Source: JALYUM01 sp036688685 (GTDB lineage: Bacteria > Pseudomonadota > Gammaproteobacteria > Burkholderiales > Burkholderiaceae_D). From it: 64,000 nt of DNA. Below the pieces are notes generated by a model. That model did not search any database. It saw only the letters and a program-made list of their open reading frames with translations, and had not been told where the DNA came from. The stretch lies in NCBI RefSeq assembly GCF_036688685.1, contig NZ_JAQQPS010000012.1:124001-188000 (forward strand), given 5' to 3'. This document shows, in pieces, positions 53,525 to 62,951 of this stretch. Every line of letters starts with the position of its first letter. The first letter of the stretch is position 1. A program made the position numbers and the translations under genes.

Positions 53525-54772
53525 TTACGCTTTTTCGAGCTCGAAGGCCTTGTGCAGCGCCCGGACCGCCAACTCCATGTATTTCTCGTCGATCAACACG
53601 GAGATCTTGATCTCGGATGTCGAGATCATCATGATGTTGATGCCCTCTTCCGCCAGCGTGCGGAACATCTGCGACGCCACGCCCACGTGGCTGCGCATGC
53701 CCACGCCAACCGCCGACACCTTGGAGACCTTGGCGTCGCCCGTGATGCTGGTCGCGCCGATGTCCATTTTGACGCCTTCGAGCACCGCCATGGCTTTCAC
53801 GTACTCGCCGCGCGAAACGGTGAAGGTGAAGTCGGTTTTACCGTCGACCGACTGATTCTGTATGATCATGTCGACCTCGATGTTCGCATCCGAGATCGGG
53901 CCCAGGATGTGGTAAGCGATGCCTGGCTTGTCGGGCACGCCGAGGATGGTGATTTTGGCTTCGTCGCGGTTGAAGGCGATGCCCGAGATAACGGCTTGTT
54001 CCATATTCGTGTCTTCCTCAAAACTGATCAATGTGCCGGAATTGGCTTCGATTTCCAACGGCAGCAGCGGGTCGGTCAGCGACGACAGCACGCGCGTCGG
54101 GATGCGGTAGTTGCCGGCGAATTCCACCGAACGGGTCTGCAGCACCTTGGAGCCCAGCGACGCCAGTTCCAGCATTTCTTCAAAGGTAATCTTGCTCAGG
54201 CGGCGCGCCTCGTCCACCACGCGCGGATCGGTCGTGTAGACGCCGTCGACGTCGGTGAAGATCAGGCATTCCTGCGCCTTCAGCGCGGCGGCAATCGCCA
54301 CGGCCGATGTGTCGGAGCCGCCCCGGCCCAGGGTCGCGATATTGCCGTTGTTATCCACACCCTGGAAACCCGTGATGATGACGATGCGGCCGGCGTCCAG
54401 GTCGGCGCGCACCTTGGCGTCGTCGATCGACTGGATGCGCGCCTTCGTGAACGACGAATCGGTTTTCACGGCCACTTGCCAGCCGGCGTACGAGACAGCG
54501 TCCTTGCCGATGGCCAGCAGCGCCATGGCCAGCAGGCCGACCGAAACCTGCTCGCCGGTCGAGGCGATCATGTCCAGTTCGCGCGGATCCGGCTGGTCCA
54601 TGATTTGTCTGGCCAGACCGATCAGGCGGTTGGTTTCGCCCGACATGGCCGACGGCACCACGACGATCTGGTGGCCCGCATCGTGCCACTTGGCGACACG
54701 TGCTGCGACATTTTTGATCCGGTCCGTCGAGCCCATCGACGTGCCGCCATATTTGTGGACGATTAATGCCAT
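53525..54772 (-). CDS. lysC: Aspartate kinase
   Basis: The 415-residue protein starts MALIVHKYGGTSMGS, with the aspartokinase signature KYGGTS. It has a kinase domain (FTDVDGVYTTDPR) and two C-terminal ACT domains that bind feedback inhibitors lysine or threonine. The enzyme makes aspartyl phosphate, first step to lysine, threonine and methionine. The length and layout are normal. Confidence 0.96.
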   Translation of the reverse strand: MALIVHKYGGTSMGSTDRIKNVAARVAKWHDAGHQIVVVPSAMSGETNRLIGLARQIMDQPDPRELDMIASTGEQVSVGLLAMALLAIGKDAVSYAGWQVAVKTDSSFTKARIQSIDDAKVRADLDAGRIVIITGFQGVDNNGNIATLGRGGSDTSAVAIAAALKAQECLIFTDVDGVYTTDPRVVDEARRLSKITFEEMLELASLGSKVLQTRSVEFAGNYRIPTRVLSSLTDPLLPLEIEANSGTLISFEEDTNMEQAVISGIAFNRDEAKITILGVPDKPGIAYHILGPISDANIEVDMIIQNQSVDGKTDFTFTVSRGEYVKAMAVLEGVKMDIGATSITGDAKVSKVSAVGVGMRSHVGVASQMFRTLAEEGINIMMISTSEIKISVLIDEKYMELAVRALHKAFELEKA

Positions 54773-54888
54773 AGCAGTGCTTTTCCCGCGTATGAAGATA
54801 AAAAGAGGGCTTTACTCTACATGCTGCATTGCAAAATCACAAGCATCGTCATATACCTTCTGGGTATATGGACATAACGGCAGCGAGC

Positions 54889-56319
54889 TTAGACCGGATT
54901 GGCCACCCAGCGCAGACCAATCGCAGGGCTGCCGGCCGGGGCGGCATGGGCGCAGTCGGCGCCGATGCCGGCGGCGAAGATGAGTTCCTTGCGTGACCAC
55001 AGCACGGGCAGGCGCGGCCGCTCCCAGGCCGGCACGTCGCTCGACTGGTAGTGCGCCTTCAGGCTGCGCGTGGGACGGTTCAGTGCCAGCTTCAGGCGCT
55101 CGCCACCCTTGCGGAAGTCGATCTGCAGCGGCTGCGATGCCAGCCAGGCCGCGTCCAGGCCAGTCTCGGCGCGATCGAAGTACAAAACACCGCCGTAATC
55201 GGGGAAATCCAGTTGCGCCTGGCCGGACCAGGTGAAATCCTGCCCTGCCCGCACGGCCACGCCTTGGACACCCTCGTCGTCGGGGTCGCGCATGCCGGCC
55301 AGTTCAGGCAACTTCGGCGTGATATACAGGCGTTCGCGGTGACGCCGCAGGTGACACTCCGGGTGCGTGACCAGCAACTGCGCATCGGCACGCGCCTCCA
55401 GCAACTGCGTGATCAGCTCGGCCAGCCAGGCGGTCGACGGCATCGACAAACCGCGCACATGGAACCAGTGGCGCAGCAGATTGGTGATGCGGTCCAGGCT
55501 GAGGGACCGCATCACCGCGACGTCGAGCGCGTCGCCGATGCTGCTGGCGCGCAGGTCCTGTTCGGCCAGTTCGGTCAGCAGGCGCTGCGCCGACTGGGCG
55601 TGCGCCGCGCTGCGCGCAAAGCGTTGCTGGAAGCCGGGAAATGCCACTGCCAGCGCCGGCATGACCTGGTGGCGCAGCGCATTCCTGGCAAAGCGCGGGT
55701 CGGCATTCGATTCGTCGTCGACCCACACGATGGCGTGTGCGGCGGCATACCGTTCGAGTTCGGCCCGGCTGTGCTGCAACAGCGGACGCGCCATCACCAA
55801 CGCCGGATTGCCCAGCAAATCCGGGGCGGCATTGGCCGCATCCATGCCGGACAGGCCGGCCGTGCCGGAACCGCGCAGCAACTGCAGCAGCACCGTTTCG
55901 GCCTGGTCGTCGAGGTGGTGGGCGGTCAGCATCAGCGTCACGCCATGGGCGCCGCACAGGCTGCCCAGCGCGGCGTAGCGCAGCTTGCGCGCGGCGGCCT
56001 CGGTCCCGCTGCCCTGGTTGCTGACGTCGACCCGGCGGGCTTCGAAACGCGCGCCGATGGTGGCACTGGCCGCCTCGACGTGATCGAGCCACGCATCGGC
56101 ATTGCTGCTCAAGCCGTGGTGGACGTGCAGCACGTGCAGCGCAATGCCATGCTCGCGCACATACTGCGCGCACAGGTGCAGCAGCACCATCGAGTCGAGA
56201 CCGCCACTGCAGGCAATCGCGATCGGATCGTGCGGGGAGGAAGCGCGCAGGCCGTCAAGCGCCTGCGCGAAAGAGGTCGTCAAGGTGACGACTTGATGCC
56301 CAGCTTGAATGCGGCTCAC
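54889..56319 (-). CDS. tilS: tRNA(Ile)-lysidine synthase TilS
   Basis: The 476-residue protein has the PP-loop SGGLDSMVLLHL near residue 39. A TilS middle domain follows (RNALRHQVMPAL), and the C-terminal part includes GGERLKLALNRPTRSLK. TilS turns C34 of the AUA-reading tRNA-Ile into lysidine and is essential. The start ATG overlaps the accA stop as ATGA. The last residues (RWVANPV) are as in related enzymes. Confidence 0.94.
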   Translation of the reverse strand: MSRIQAGHQVVTLTTSFAQALDGLRASSPHDPIAIACSGGLDSMVLLHLCAQYVREHGIALHVLHVHHGLSSNADAWLDHVEAASATIGARFEARRVDVSNQGSGTEAAARKLRYAALGSLCGAHGVTLMLTAHHLDDQAETVLLQLLRGSGTAGLSGMDAANAAPDLLGNPALVMARPLLQHSRAELERYAAAHAIVWVDDESNADPRFARNALRHQVMPALAVAFPGFQQRFARSAAHAQSAQRLLTELAEQDLRASSIGDALDVAVMRSLSLDRITNLLRHWFHVRGLSMPSTAWLAELITQLLEARADAQLLVTHPECHLRRHRERLYITPKLPELAGMRDPDDEGVQGVAVRAGQDFTWSGQAQLDFPDYGGVLYFDRAETGLDAAWLASQPLQIDFRKGGERLKLALNRPTRSLKAHYQSSDVPAWERPRLPVLWSRKELIFAAGIGADCAHAAPAGSPAIGLRWVANPV

Positions 56320-57293
56320 TCTTCAGTCGGCAGCGTTTCTTTGAACTTGCCGTAGCTCATAAGTTTCGCATGGCGCTGGTCGAGCAGATCCTTGGTTTTG
56401 ATGCCCTGGAACTGGCGCAAGGTATCGGCCAGAGCGCGCTTGAGCAGCACCGCCATCTGCTTCGGATCGCGGTGGGCGCCGCCCAGCGGTTCGTTGATGA
56501 TCTTGTCGATCAGGCCCATGGCCTTCAGGCGGTGTGCGGTCAGGCCCAGGGCGTCGGCGGCGTCGGCCGCGCGCTCGGAGGTTTTCCACAGGATCGACGC
56601 GCAGCCTTCTGGCGAGATCACCGAATAGGTCGCGTATTGCAGCATCAGGACGGCGTCGCCGACCGCAATGGCCAGCGCGCCGCCGGAACCGCCTTCGCCA
56701 ATGATGGTGGCAATCAGCGGCACCTTCAGTTCGGCCATCACGTACAGGTTGTGGCCGATGGCTTCGGACTGGCCGCGCTCTTCGGCATCGATACCAGGGA
56801 ACGCGCCCGGGGTATCAACAAAGGTGAAGATCGGCAGGTTGAATTTTTCGGCGACTTTCATCAGGCGCATGGCCTTGCGATAGCCTTCCGGCTTCGGCAT
56901 GCCGAAGTTGCGCAGTGCGCGCTCTTTGGTGTCGCGACCCTTCTGGTGGCCGATGACCATGCAGGCCTGGCCATTGAAACGGGCCAGGCCGCCGATGATC
57001 GACAGGTCGTCCGCGTACGAGCGGTCGCCGTGCAGTTCATGGAAGTCGGTGAAGATTTCGTTGACGTAGTCCATCGTGTACGGTCGCTGCGGATGGCGCG
57101 CGATCTGCGACACTTGCCACGGCGTGAGCTTGGCGTAGATGTCCTTGGTCAGTTGCTGGCTCTTCTTGGCCAGGCGGTCGATCTCTTCGGAGATGTCGAC
57201 GGCCGAGTCGTCCTGTACGAAACGCAGCTCTTCAATTTTGGCATCCAGTTCAGCCATCGGCTGCTCAAAATTGAGGAAAGTTGTCTTGCTCAT
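56316..57293 (-). CDS. accA: Acetyl-CoA carboxylase carboxyltransferase subunit alpha
   Basis: The 325-residue protein starts MSKTTFLNFEQPMAELDAKIEELRF and contains PEGYRKAMRLM, DTPGAFPGIDAEERGQSEAIG and EGGSGGALAI, all typical of AccA. With AccD it moves the carboxyl group from biotin to acetyl-CoA in fatty acid synthesis. It lies between the glycosylase and tilS genes on the same strand. Confidence 0.97.
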   Translation of the reverse strand: MSKTTFLNFEQPMAELDAKIEELRFVQDDSAVDISEEIDRLAKKSQQLTKDIYAKLTPWQVSQIARHPQRPYTMDYVNEIFTDFHELHGDRSYADDLSIIGGLARFNGQACMVIGHQKGRDTKERALRNFGMPKPEGYRKAMRLMKVAEKFNLPIFTFVDTPGAFPGIDAEERGQSEAIGHNLYVMAELKVPLIATIIGEGGSGGALAIAVGDAVLMLQYATYSVISPEGCASILWKTSERAADAADALGLTAHRLKAMGLIDKIINEPLGGAHRDPKQMAVLLKRALADTLRQFQGIKTKDLLDQRHAKLMSYGKFKETLPTEE

Positions 57294-57362
57294 GTTTACT
57301 CCGTGTTTTTTTTACAACCACTGCGCGCTGGTAGCGGCAGGATCAGCATTCAGGTACGGCGG

Positions 57363-58025
57363 CTATTCTACTGCAACCGGATCAAGGCTACGCCATAAGT
57401 ACCACGTCGCCACTGTTCGCCATGGTTCCCAGTTGGCGGAAACTTCGCGCGCATCGCTGCGCGAGACTGGTTCCCCCGAGAAATAATTGCGGCTGATCCC
57501 CTGCGTCAGGCCAGGGTCGTCCAGCGGCAACACGTTCGGGCGCAGCAAATTGAAGATGAGAAACATCTCGGCGGTCCAGCGCGTCACGCCGCGGATTTGC
57601 ACCAGTTCGGCGATGACGGCTTCGTCGTCCATCCCGGCCCACAGGTTCGGGTGGACTTTTTTGGCCTTGAAATTGTCGGCCAGGTCGAGGATGTATTCGG
57701 TCTTGCGCTTGGACAGGCCGCACGCGGACAGTTGCTCGGCGCCGGCCTTGGCGACATTCGCCGGAGTCAGCTTGGGGCAGCACACCAGCAGCTTGCCCCA
57801 GGCCGCGTCGGCCGCTTTCGGCGTGACCTGCTGGCCAATCAGCGAGCGCGCCAGCGTGGTGAACGGGTCCGGGTGACCGACCAGGTGCAGGTCGCCAAAC
57901 AGGGGGATGAGTTTTTTCATGATGCGGTCGCGCTTCATGAGCTCGAGCTTGGCCTCTTCCCAGTAGGACGGCACTTCGAGCGGCACGGCTGCAGCGCCGG
58001 CGATTTCTTTACCCAGAGCCATCAT
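57363..58025 (-). CDS. DNA-3-methyladenine glycosylase (AlkA-like, HhH-GPD)
   Basis: The 220-residue protein holds an HhH-GPD domain: helix-hairpin-helix VQIRGVTRWTAEMFLIF with the catalytic Asp in LPLDDPGL. ARSLIGQQVTPKAADA is typical of AlkA-like enzymes. It should excise alkylated bases such as 3-methyladenine. It lacks the N-terminal AlkA domain, as short members do. The first ATG overlaps the cysS stop as ATGA. Confidence 0.88.
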   Translation of the reverse strand: MMALGKEIAGAAAVPLEVPSYWEEAKLELMKRDRIMKKLIPLFGDLHLVGHPDPFTTLARSLIGQQVTPKAADAAWGKLLVCCPKLTPANVAKAGAEQLSACGLSKRKTEYILDLADNFKAKKVHPNLWAGMDDEAVIAELVQIRGVTRWTAEMFLIFNLLRPNVLPLDDPGLTQGISRNYFSGEPVSRSDAREVSANWEPWRTVATWYLWRSLDPVAVE

Positions 58026-59416
58026 GCACGACGCCAGTTGGTGCTGCCGTCCGGCTTGTCTTCGAGGATGATGCCCACTGCCAGCAGTTCGGCGCGAATG
58101 CGGTCGGACGCTGCGAAGTCGCGCGCTTTCTTGGCCGCGGCGCGCGCGGCAATCTGCTGCCCGATGGCGGCTTCATCGACGCTGCCCTGCTCGCTGCCGC
58201 CGGCGCGCAGGAAGTCCTGCGGCGCACGTTCGAGCAAACCGAGCACTGCGGCCAGCGCTTTCAGCTGGGCCGCTTCCGCGCTTGACTTGCTGCGGTTGAT
58301 GCTCGACGCCAGGTCGAACAGTTCGGCCAAGGCCATCGGGGTATTGAAGTCGTCGTCCATCGCTTCGCGGAAGCGCAGGGCATGCGCTTCTTCCCAGTCG
58401 ACCTTGACGTCGCTGCCGGCATCGACTTCGGCCAGCGCGGTGTAGAGACGTGCCAGCGCCGTCTTCGCGTCGTCCAGGTGCGCGTCCGAATAGTTCAACG
58501 GGCTGCGGTAGTGGGCGCGCAGGATGAAGAAACGCACGACTTCGGCGTCGTATTTTTTCAGTACATCGCGAATGGTGAAGAAATTGCCCAGAGACTTGGA
58601 CATTTTCTCATTGTCGACGCGCACAAAGCCGTTGTGGATCCAGTAGTTGACCATCGGCGCGCCGAATGCGCCTTCCGACTGGGCAATCTCGTTTTCGTGG
58701 TGCGGGAATTGCAAATCGGCGCCGCCGCCGTGGATGTCGAAATGCTCGCCCAGCATGGCGCATGCCATGGCCGAGCATTCGATATGCCAGCCCGGGCGGC
58801 CGCTGCCCCATTTCGAGGGCCATTTGACTTCGGCCGGCTCGGATTCCTTGGATGCTTTCCACAGCACGAAGTCGAGCGGGTCGCGCTTGCCGGTGTTGAC
58901 CTCGACGCGTTCGCCGGCGCGCAGGTCGTCCAGCGATTTGCCGGACAATTTGCCGTACCCGGGGAAGTTGCGCACGGCGTAATTGACGTCGCCGTCTGTG
59001 CCCTTGTAGGCCAGGTCTTTTTGCTCGAGCGTCTCGATGATCGCCAACATTTGCGGCACGTACTCGGTGGCGCGCGGCGACTTGTCGGGCGGCAGGATGC
59101 CGAGCGCGGCCGTGTCCTCGTCCATGTAGCGGGCGAAGCGGGTCGTCAGGCTGGACAGCGTTTCGCCATTCTCGACGGCGCGCTTGATGATCTTGTCTTC
59201 AATGTCAGTGATGTTGCGCACGTAGGTGACGTCGTAACCCGACACCTTCAGCCAGCGGTAAATGACATCGAAGGCCATCATCATGCGCGCGTGACCGATG
59301 TGGCAGTAATCGTAAATCGTCATGCCGCAAACGTACATGCGTACCTTGCCTGCTTCGATGGGGACGAATACCTGCTTGTCACGCGCAAGCGTGTTGTAGA
59401 CCTTCAATTGGCTCAT
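58022..59416 (-). CDS. cysS: Cysteinyl-tRNA synthetase
   Basis: The 464-residue class I synthetase has the HIGH-type motif CHIGHARMM, the zinc ligand Cys in MYVCGMTIYD and GWHIECSAMA, and KMSKSLGN. It charges tRNA-Cys. Length and layout are normal. Confidence 0.97.
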   Translation of the reverse strand: MSQLKVYNTLARDKQVFVPIEAGKVRMYVCGMTIYDYCHIGHARMMMAFDVIYRWLKVSGYDVTYVRNITDIEDKIIKRAVENGETLSSLTTRFARYMDEDTAALGILPPDKSPRATEYVPQMLAIIETLEQKDLAYKGTDGDVNYAVRNFPGYGKLSGKSLDDLRAGERVEVNTGKRDPLDFVLWKASKESEPAEVKWPSKWGSGRPGWHIECSAMACAMLGEHFDIHGGGADLQFPHHENEIAQSEGAFGAPMVNYWIHNGFVRVDNEKMSKSLGNFFTIRDVLKKYDAEVVRFFILRAHYRSPLNYSDAHLDDAKTALARLYTALAEVDAGSDVKVDWEEAHALRFREAMDDDFNTPMALAELFDLASSINRSKSSAEAAQLKALAAVLGLLERAPQDFLRAGGSEQGSVDEAAIGQQIAARAAAKKARDFAASDRIRAELLAVGIILEDKPDGSTNWRRA

Positions 59417-59704
59417 GAGTGGCTTGCCTTAGTTGAAGGGACGTGACGGCGTTTGCAGACTGCGGCAAATTTCGGCAACAACGCAGCCGGGCGCGGGCGC
59501 CGCGGAGGCGCGCACCGGGAAAACGGCGTCTGCAACGAGATCGTCACGCCCCTTCGTGCTGTTCTTATTTGATAGAATGGGACGTTCTGCGCAAAGTATA
59601 GCATTGATAAAATCTCACCCGGATGCATACGGTTCAGGTTTATTTTTGCGTCAAAGGGTTGACAGCACCTTGCGCCATGTCCACCGAAAGGAACCCAGCA
59701 CACC

Positions 59705-60319
59705 ATGACAAACGTCCCGCGCCGCACCCTGATCCAGGCTTTCACTGCCGTCCTGTGCGGCCTGGCACTGTCTTCCACCGTCGCCTCGAGCGCTTACGCC
59801 GCCGATCTGCCGCAGGTGTCGCTCAAGACCTCGATGGGCGAGATCGTCCTCGAACTCGACCCGCAGCACGCACCGAAAACCGTTGCCAACTTCCTGCAGT
59901 ACGTGAAATCCGGCTTTTATAAGGGCACGATTTTTCACCGCGTGATTGACGGCTTCATGATCCAGGGCGGCGGCTACGACGTCAAAATGACCGACAAGAA
60001 GACCGGCAAGCCGATCAAAAACGAGTCCGATAACGGCCTGAAAAACGTCCCGTATTCGATCGCCATGGCGCGCACCAACGTGCACGATTCGGCCACCTCA
60101 CAGTTCTTCATCAATGTCGGCGAGAACGCGGCGCTCGATTATCCGGGCCGCGACGGCTCCGGCTACGCGGTCTTCGGCAAGGTGATTTCGGGCCAGGAGG
60201 TGGTCGATAAAATCAAGGGCGTGGTGGTCGACGACATCCGCGGCCAGCAGAATGTGCCGGTGGTGCCGATCGTGATTCAGTCGGCCACCATCGTGGGCGC
60301 CGCCAAGCCTGTAAAATAA
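59705..60319 (+). CDS. ppiA: Periplasmic cyclophilin-type peptidyl-prolyl isomerase
   Basis: The 204-residue protein has a signal peptide (LIQAFTAVLCGLALSSTVASSAYA) followed by a cyclophilin domain (FHRVIDGFMIQGGGYD, SATSQFFINVGEN). It should help fold proteins in the periplasm. The cytoplasmic paralogue follows after 48 bp. A 288-bp gap to cysS upstream holds its promoter; no other feature was seen there. Confidence 0.93.
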   Translation: MTNVPRRTLIQAFTAVLCGLALSSTVASSAYAADLPQVSLKTSMGEIVLELDPQHAPKTVANFLQYVKSGFYKGTIFHRVIDGFMIQGGGYDVKMTDKKTGKPIKNESDNGLKNVPYSIAMARTNVHDSATSQFFINVGENAALDYPGRDGSGYAVFGKVISGQEVVDKIKGVVVDDIRGQQNVPVVPIVIQSATIVGAAKPVK

Positions 60320-60367
60320 CGTTCCGCCAGCATCCGCTACCCATCAATTTTTGAACAGGACATCATC

Positions 60368-60856
60368 ATGGCCGTATTGATTACCACGAACAAAGGCAAC
60401 ATCACGCTGGAACTGGACGCCGAAAAAGCACCGAAAAGCGTCGCCAACTTCCTCGACTACGTCGCCAAGGGCCACTACGACAACACGATTTTTCACCGCG
60501 TGATCGGTGACTTCATGATCCAGGGCGGCGGTTTCGACGCCACCATGAAGCAAAAGCCAACCGGCGCCACCGTCGAAAACGAAGCCAAGAATGGCCTCAA
60601 AAATGACAAGTACACGGTCGCCATGGCCCGTACCTCGGACCCGCATTCGGCCTCGGCCCAGTTTTTCATCAACACCAAGAACAATAGCTTCCTCGACTAT
60701 CCAGGCCAGGACGGCTGGGGCTACGCCGTATTCGGCAAAGTCACCGAAGGCGCCGACATCGTCGACCTGATCAACAAGGTCAAAACCGGCCGCAGCGGCA
60801 TGTTCTCGGACGTCCCTAGCGATCCGGTCATCATCGAAAAAGCCGAAGTCATCTAA
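60368..60856 (+). CDS. ppiB: Cytoplasmic cyclophilin-type peptidyl-prolyl isomerase
   Basis: The 162-residue protein is a cyclophilin without signal peptide (FHRVIGDFMIQGGGFD, SASAQFFINTKN, GYAVFGKVTEG). It shares the same motif order with the upstream ppiA product and probably arose by duplication. The lpxH gene follows 16 bp on. Confidence 0.95.
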   Translation: MAVLITTNKGNITLELDAEKAPKSVANFLDYVAKGHYDNTIFHRVIGDFMIQGGGFDATMKQKPTGATVENEAKNGLKNDKYTVAMARTSDPHSASAQFFINTKNNSFLDYPGQDGWGYAVFGKVTEGADIVDLINKVKTGRSGMFSDVPSDPVIIEKAEVI

Positions 60857-60872
60857 GTCAAGCAGCGCGCTC

Positions 60873-61631
60873 ATGCCTATTCCAGAGCGCGCCGTCGCGC
60901 TGTTCGTCTCCGACCTGCACCTGCAGGCTTCGCACCCGGTCACGGCCGCCGCCTTTCTGCGTTTTCTCGCGGAGCGCGCGGCTGCAGCGCGACAACTGTA
61001 TTTACTCGGCGACCTGTTCGAGTACTGGGCCGGCGATGACGACATCCTCGACCCCTTCCACCGCACCATCATCGCCGCACTGCGTGCCGTCTCCGACGCG
61101 GGCGTTGCCGTGTTCTGGATTGCCGGCAACCGCGATTTTCTGGTCGGCCACGACTTTGCCGACGCGGCCGGCCTGACCCTGCTGCAAGAACCCCACGTCA
61201 TCGACATTGCCGGCCAGCGCATCGCACTGGTACACGGCGACGCCGAATGCACGATGGACACGAATTACATGGCGTTTCGCGCGCAGGTGCGCCAACCGGC
61301 CTGGCAGCAGCAGTTCCTGGCCATGCCGCTGGCGCAGCGCAAGGGCATCATCGCCGGCATGCGCGCAGGCAGCCGCGAGGCGCACACGATGAAAGCCGAC
61401 GCCATCATGGACGTCACGCCTGGCGCCATCGACGCCCTGCACGCAGCCACCCGCGCCGACACCATCATCCACGGCCATACGCACCGCCCGGCGCTACACC
61501 TTGACGGTGCTCAGCGCCGCTTCGTGCTGCCCGACTGGGAACTCGACGCCGCCCCCGAACGCGGCGGCTGGATCGCGGTCGACGGCGCCGGCGCCATCAC
61601 CCGGCACGCACTGGACGGCACCACCTTGTAA
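60873..61631 (+). CDS. lpxH: UDP-2,3-diacylglucosamine diphosphatase LpxH
   Basis: The 252-residue metallophosphoesterase has the metal-binding motifs FVSDLHL, GDLFEYWAGDD, GNRDFLVG, HGDAECTMD and HGHTHRP. LpxH makes lipid X in lipid A synthesis at the inner membrane face. Length is normal. Genes ppiB-lpxH are often neighbours in Gram-negative bacteria. Confidence 0.95.
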   Translation: MPIPERAVALFVSDLHLQASHPVTAAAFLRFLAERAAAARQLYLLGDLFEYWAGDDDILDPFHRTIIAALRAVSDAGVAVFWIAGNRDFLVGHDFADAAGLTLLQEPHVIDIAGQRIALVHGDAECTMDTNYMAFRAQVRQPAWQQQFLAMPLAQRKGIIAGMRAGSREAHTMKADAIMDVTPGAIDALHAATRADTIIHGHTHRPALHLDGAQRRFVLPDWELDAAPERGGWIAVDGAGAITRHALDGTTL

Positions 61632-61652
61632 TCGGTATGCACACGATTCTGT

Positions 61653-61696
61653 TTGACACGCTGCGCACCACTGTTATACTTCAATACAACACCACT
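61653..61696 (+). promoter_or_regulatory. Sigma-70 promoter and likely operator of the GntR/ABC operon
   Basis: TTGACA at 61653-61658 and TATACT at 61675-61680 are separated by 16 bases, near consensus. GTTATA-CTTCAA-TACAAC overlaps the -10 element as an imperfect inverted repeat (5 of 6 arm bases), a good place for repression by the GntR-type product of the next gene. Confidence 0.65.
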
Positions 61697-61728
61697 GCAT
61701 CAAAACACTTAACGACAAAGGACCAGGC

Positions 61729-62097
61729 ATGAATATCGGCTGGAACGACAATACCCCGATCTACCGCCAGCTAAAGGAGCGGGTCGTGGGCATGATGCTC
61801 GACGGCGTGTTGCGCGCCGGCGACGCATTGCCCTCGGTGCGCCAGATCGCGGCAGAATACCAACTCAATCCAATTACCGTTTCCAAGGCGTATCAGGAAC
61901 TGGTCGACGACAATCTCGTAGAAAAAAGAAGGGGAATCGGCATGTATGTTACTGAGGGAGCAAGCGAAAAACTGCTGGCCAGCGAACGCGAACGGTTTGT
62001 GCGCGAAGAGTGGCCCGCCATGATCGAACGCATCCGCCGCCTGGGTCTGAACGTGGAGGAATTGCTGCGCGTAGCCCAAACGGGAGGTGCGGCATGA
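61729..62097 (+). CDS. GntR family regulator, YtrA type
   Basis: The 122-residue protein has an N-terminal winged helix (PIYRQLKERVVGMMLDGVLRAGDALPSVRQIAAEYQLNPITVSKAYQEL) and only a short helical tail, as in the YtrA subfamily that controls ABC transporter operons. AAAGGA lies before the ATG. The stop overlaps the ABC gene as ATGA, so it likely represses its own operon. Confidence 0.9.
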   Translation: MNIGWNDNTPIYRQLKERVVGMMLDGVLRAGDALPSVRQIAAEYQLNPITVSKAYQELVDDNLVEKRRGIGMYVTEGASEKLLASERERFVREEWPAMIERIRRLGLNVEELLRVAQTGGAA

Positions 62098-62951
62098 GCG
62101 CCGTCATGACGGCGCGCGGCCTGAGCAAGCGCTACGGCAAGCATGTCGCCCTCGACGGCATCGACTTCGATATTCCGGCAGGGCGCATCGTCGGCCTGAT
62201 TGGCCCGAACGGCTCCGGCAAAACCACCACCCTGAAAGCTGCGCTGGGTCTGATCCCGTTTGAAGGCAGCCTGTCGGTGCTGGGCCACGACCCGCGTACC
62301 GAGCGCGACGCCCTGATGCAGGATGTCTGCTTCATTGCCGACGTAGCCATCCTGCCGCGCTGGTTAAAAGTGGGCGACGCCATCGATTTCGTGGCCGGCG
62401 TGCACCCGCGCTTCGACCGCAAGAAAGCCGAGCGCTATCTCGCCATCACCAAGCTCACGCCGGACATGAAAGTGCGCGCCATGTCGAAGGGCATGATCGT
62501 GCAGCTGCACCTGGCGCTGGTCATGGCCATCGATGCCAAACTGCTGGTGCTCGACGAGCCGACGCTGGGCCTGGACATCCTGTACCGCAAGCAGTTTTAC
62601 CAGAATCTGCTGGAAGACTATTTTGACGAAAACAAGACGATCATCATCACGACTCACCAGGTCGAGGAAGTCGAGCACATCCTCACCGACCTGATGTTCA
62701 TCCGCGAAGGCAAGATCGTGCTGGCCGCCACGATGGATGAAGTGGGCGAGCGCTATACCGAAGTCATGGTGCAGGCCGACAAGGTGGTCGCTGCGAATGC
62801 GCTCTCGCCGATCGACCAGCGCACCGTGTTCGGCAAATCCGTGATGCTGTTCGACGGCGTCGCCCGCTCGCAGCTGGCCACCCTCGGCGAGACCCGTAAC
62901 CCCAGCGTCGCCGATCTGTTCGTCGCGACCATGAAAGGAAGCTACGCATGA
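62094..62951 (+). CDS. ABC transporter ATP-binding protein (YtrB-like)
   Basis: The 285-residue protein has Walker A GPNGSGKTTT, Walker B LLVLDEPTLGLD and the switch His in TTHQVEE. The signature loop reads MSKGM rather than LSGGQ, which is usual in this YtrB-like group. It should power the permease encoded next. The substrate is unknown; relatives deal with cell-envelope stress or antibiotics. Confidence 0.9.
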   Translation: MSAVMTARGLSKRYGKHVALDGIDFDIPAGRIVGLIGPNGSGKTTTLKAALGLIPFEGSLSVLGHDPRTERDALMQDVCFIADVAILPRWLKVGDAIDFVAGVHPRFDRKKAERYLAITKLTPDMKVRAMSKGMIVQLHLALVMAIDAKLLVLDEPTLGLDILYRKQFYQNLLEDYFDENKTIIITTHQVEEVEHILTDLMFIREGKIVLAATMDEVGERYTEVMVQADKVVAANALSPIDQRTVFGKSVMLFDGVARSQLATLGETRNPSVADLFVATMKGSYA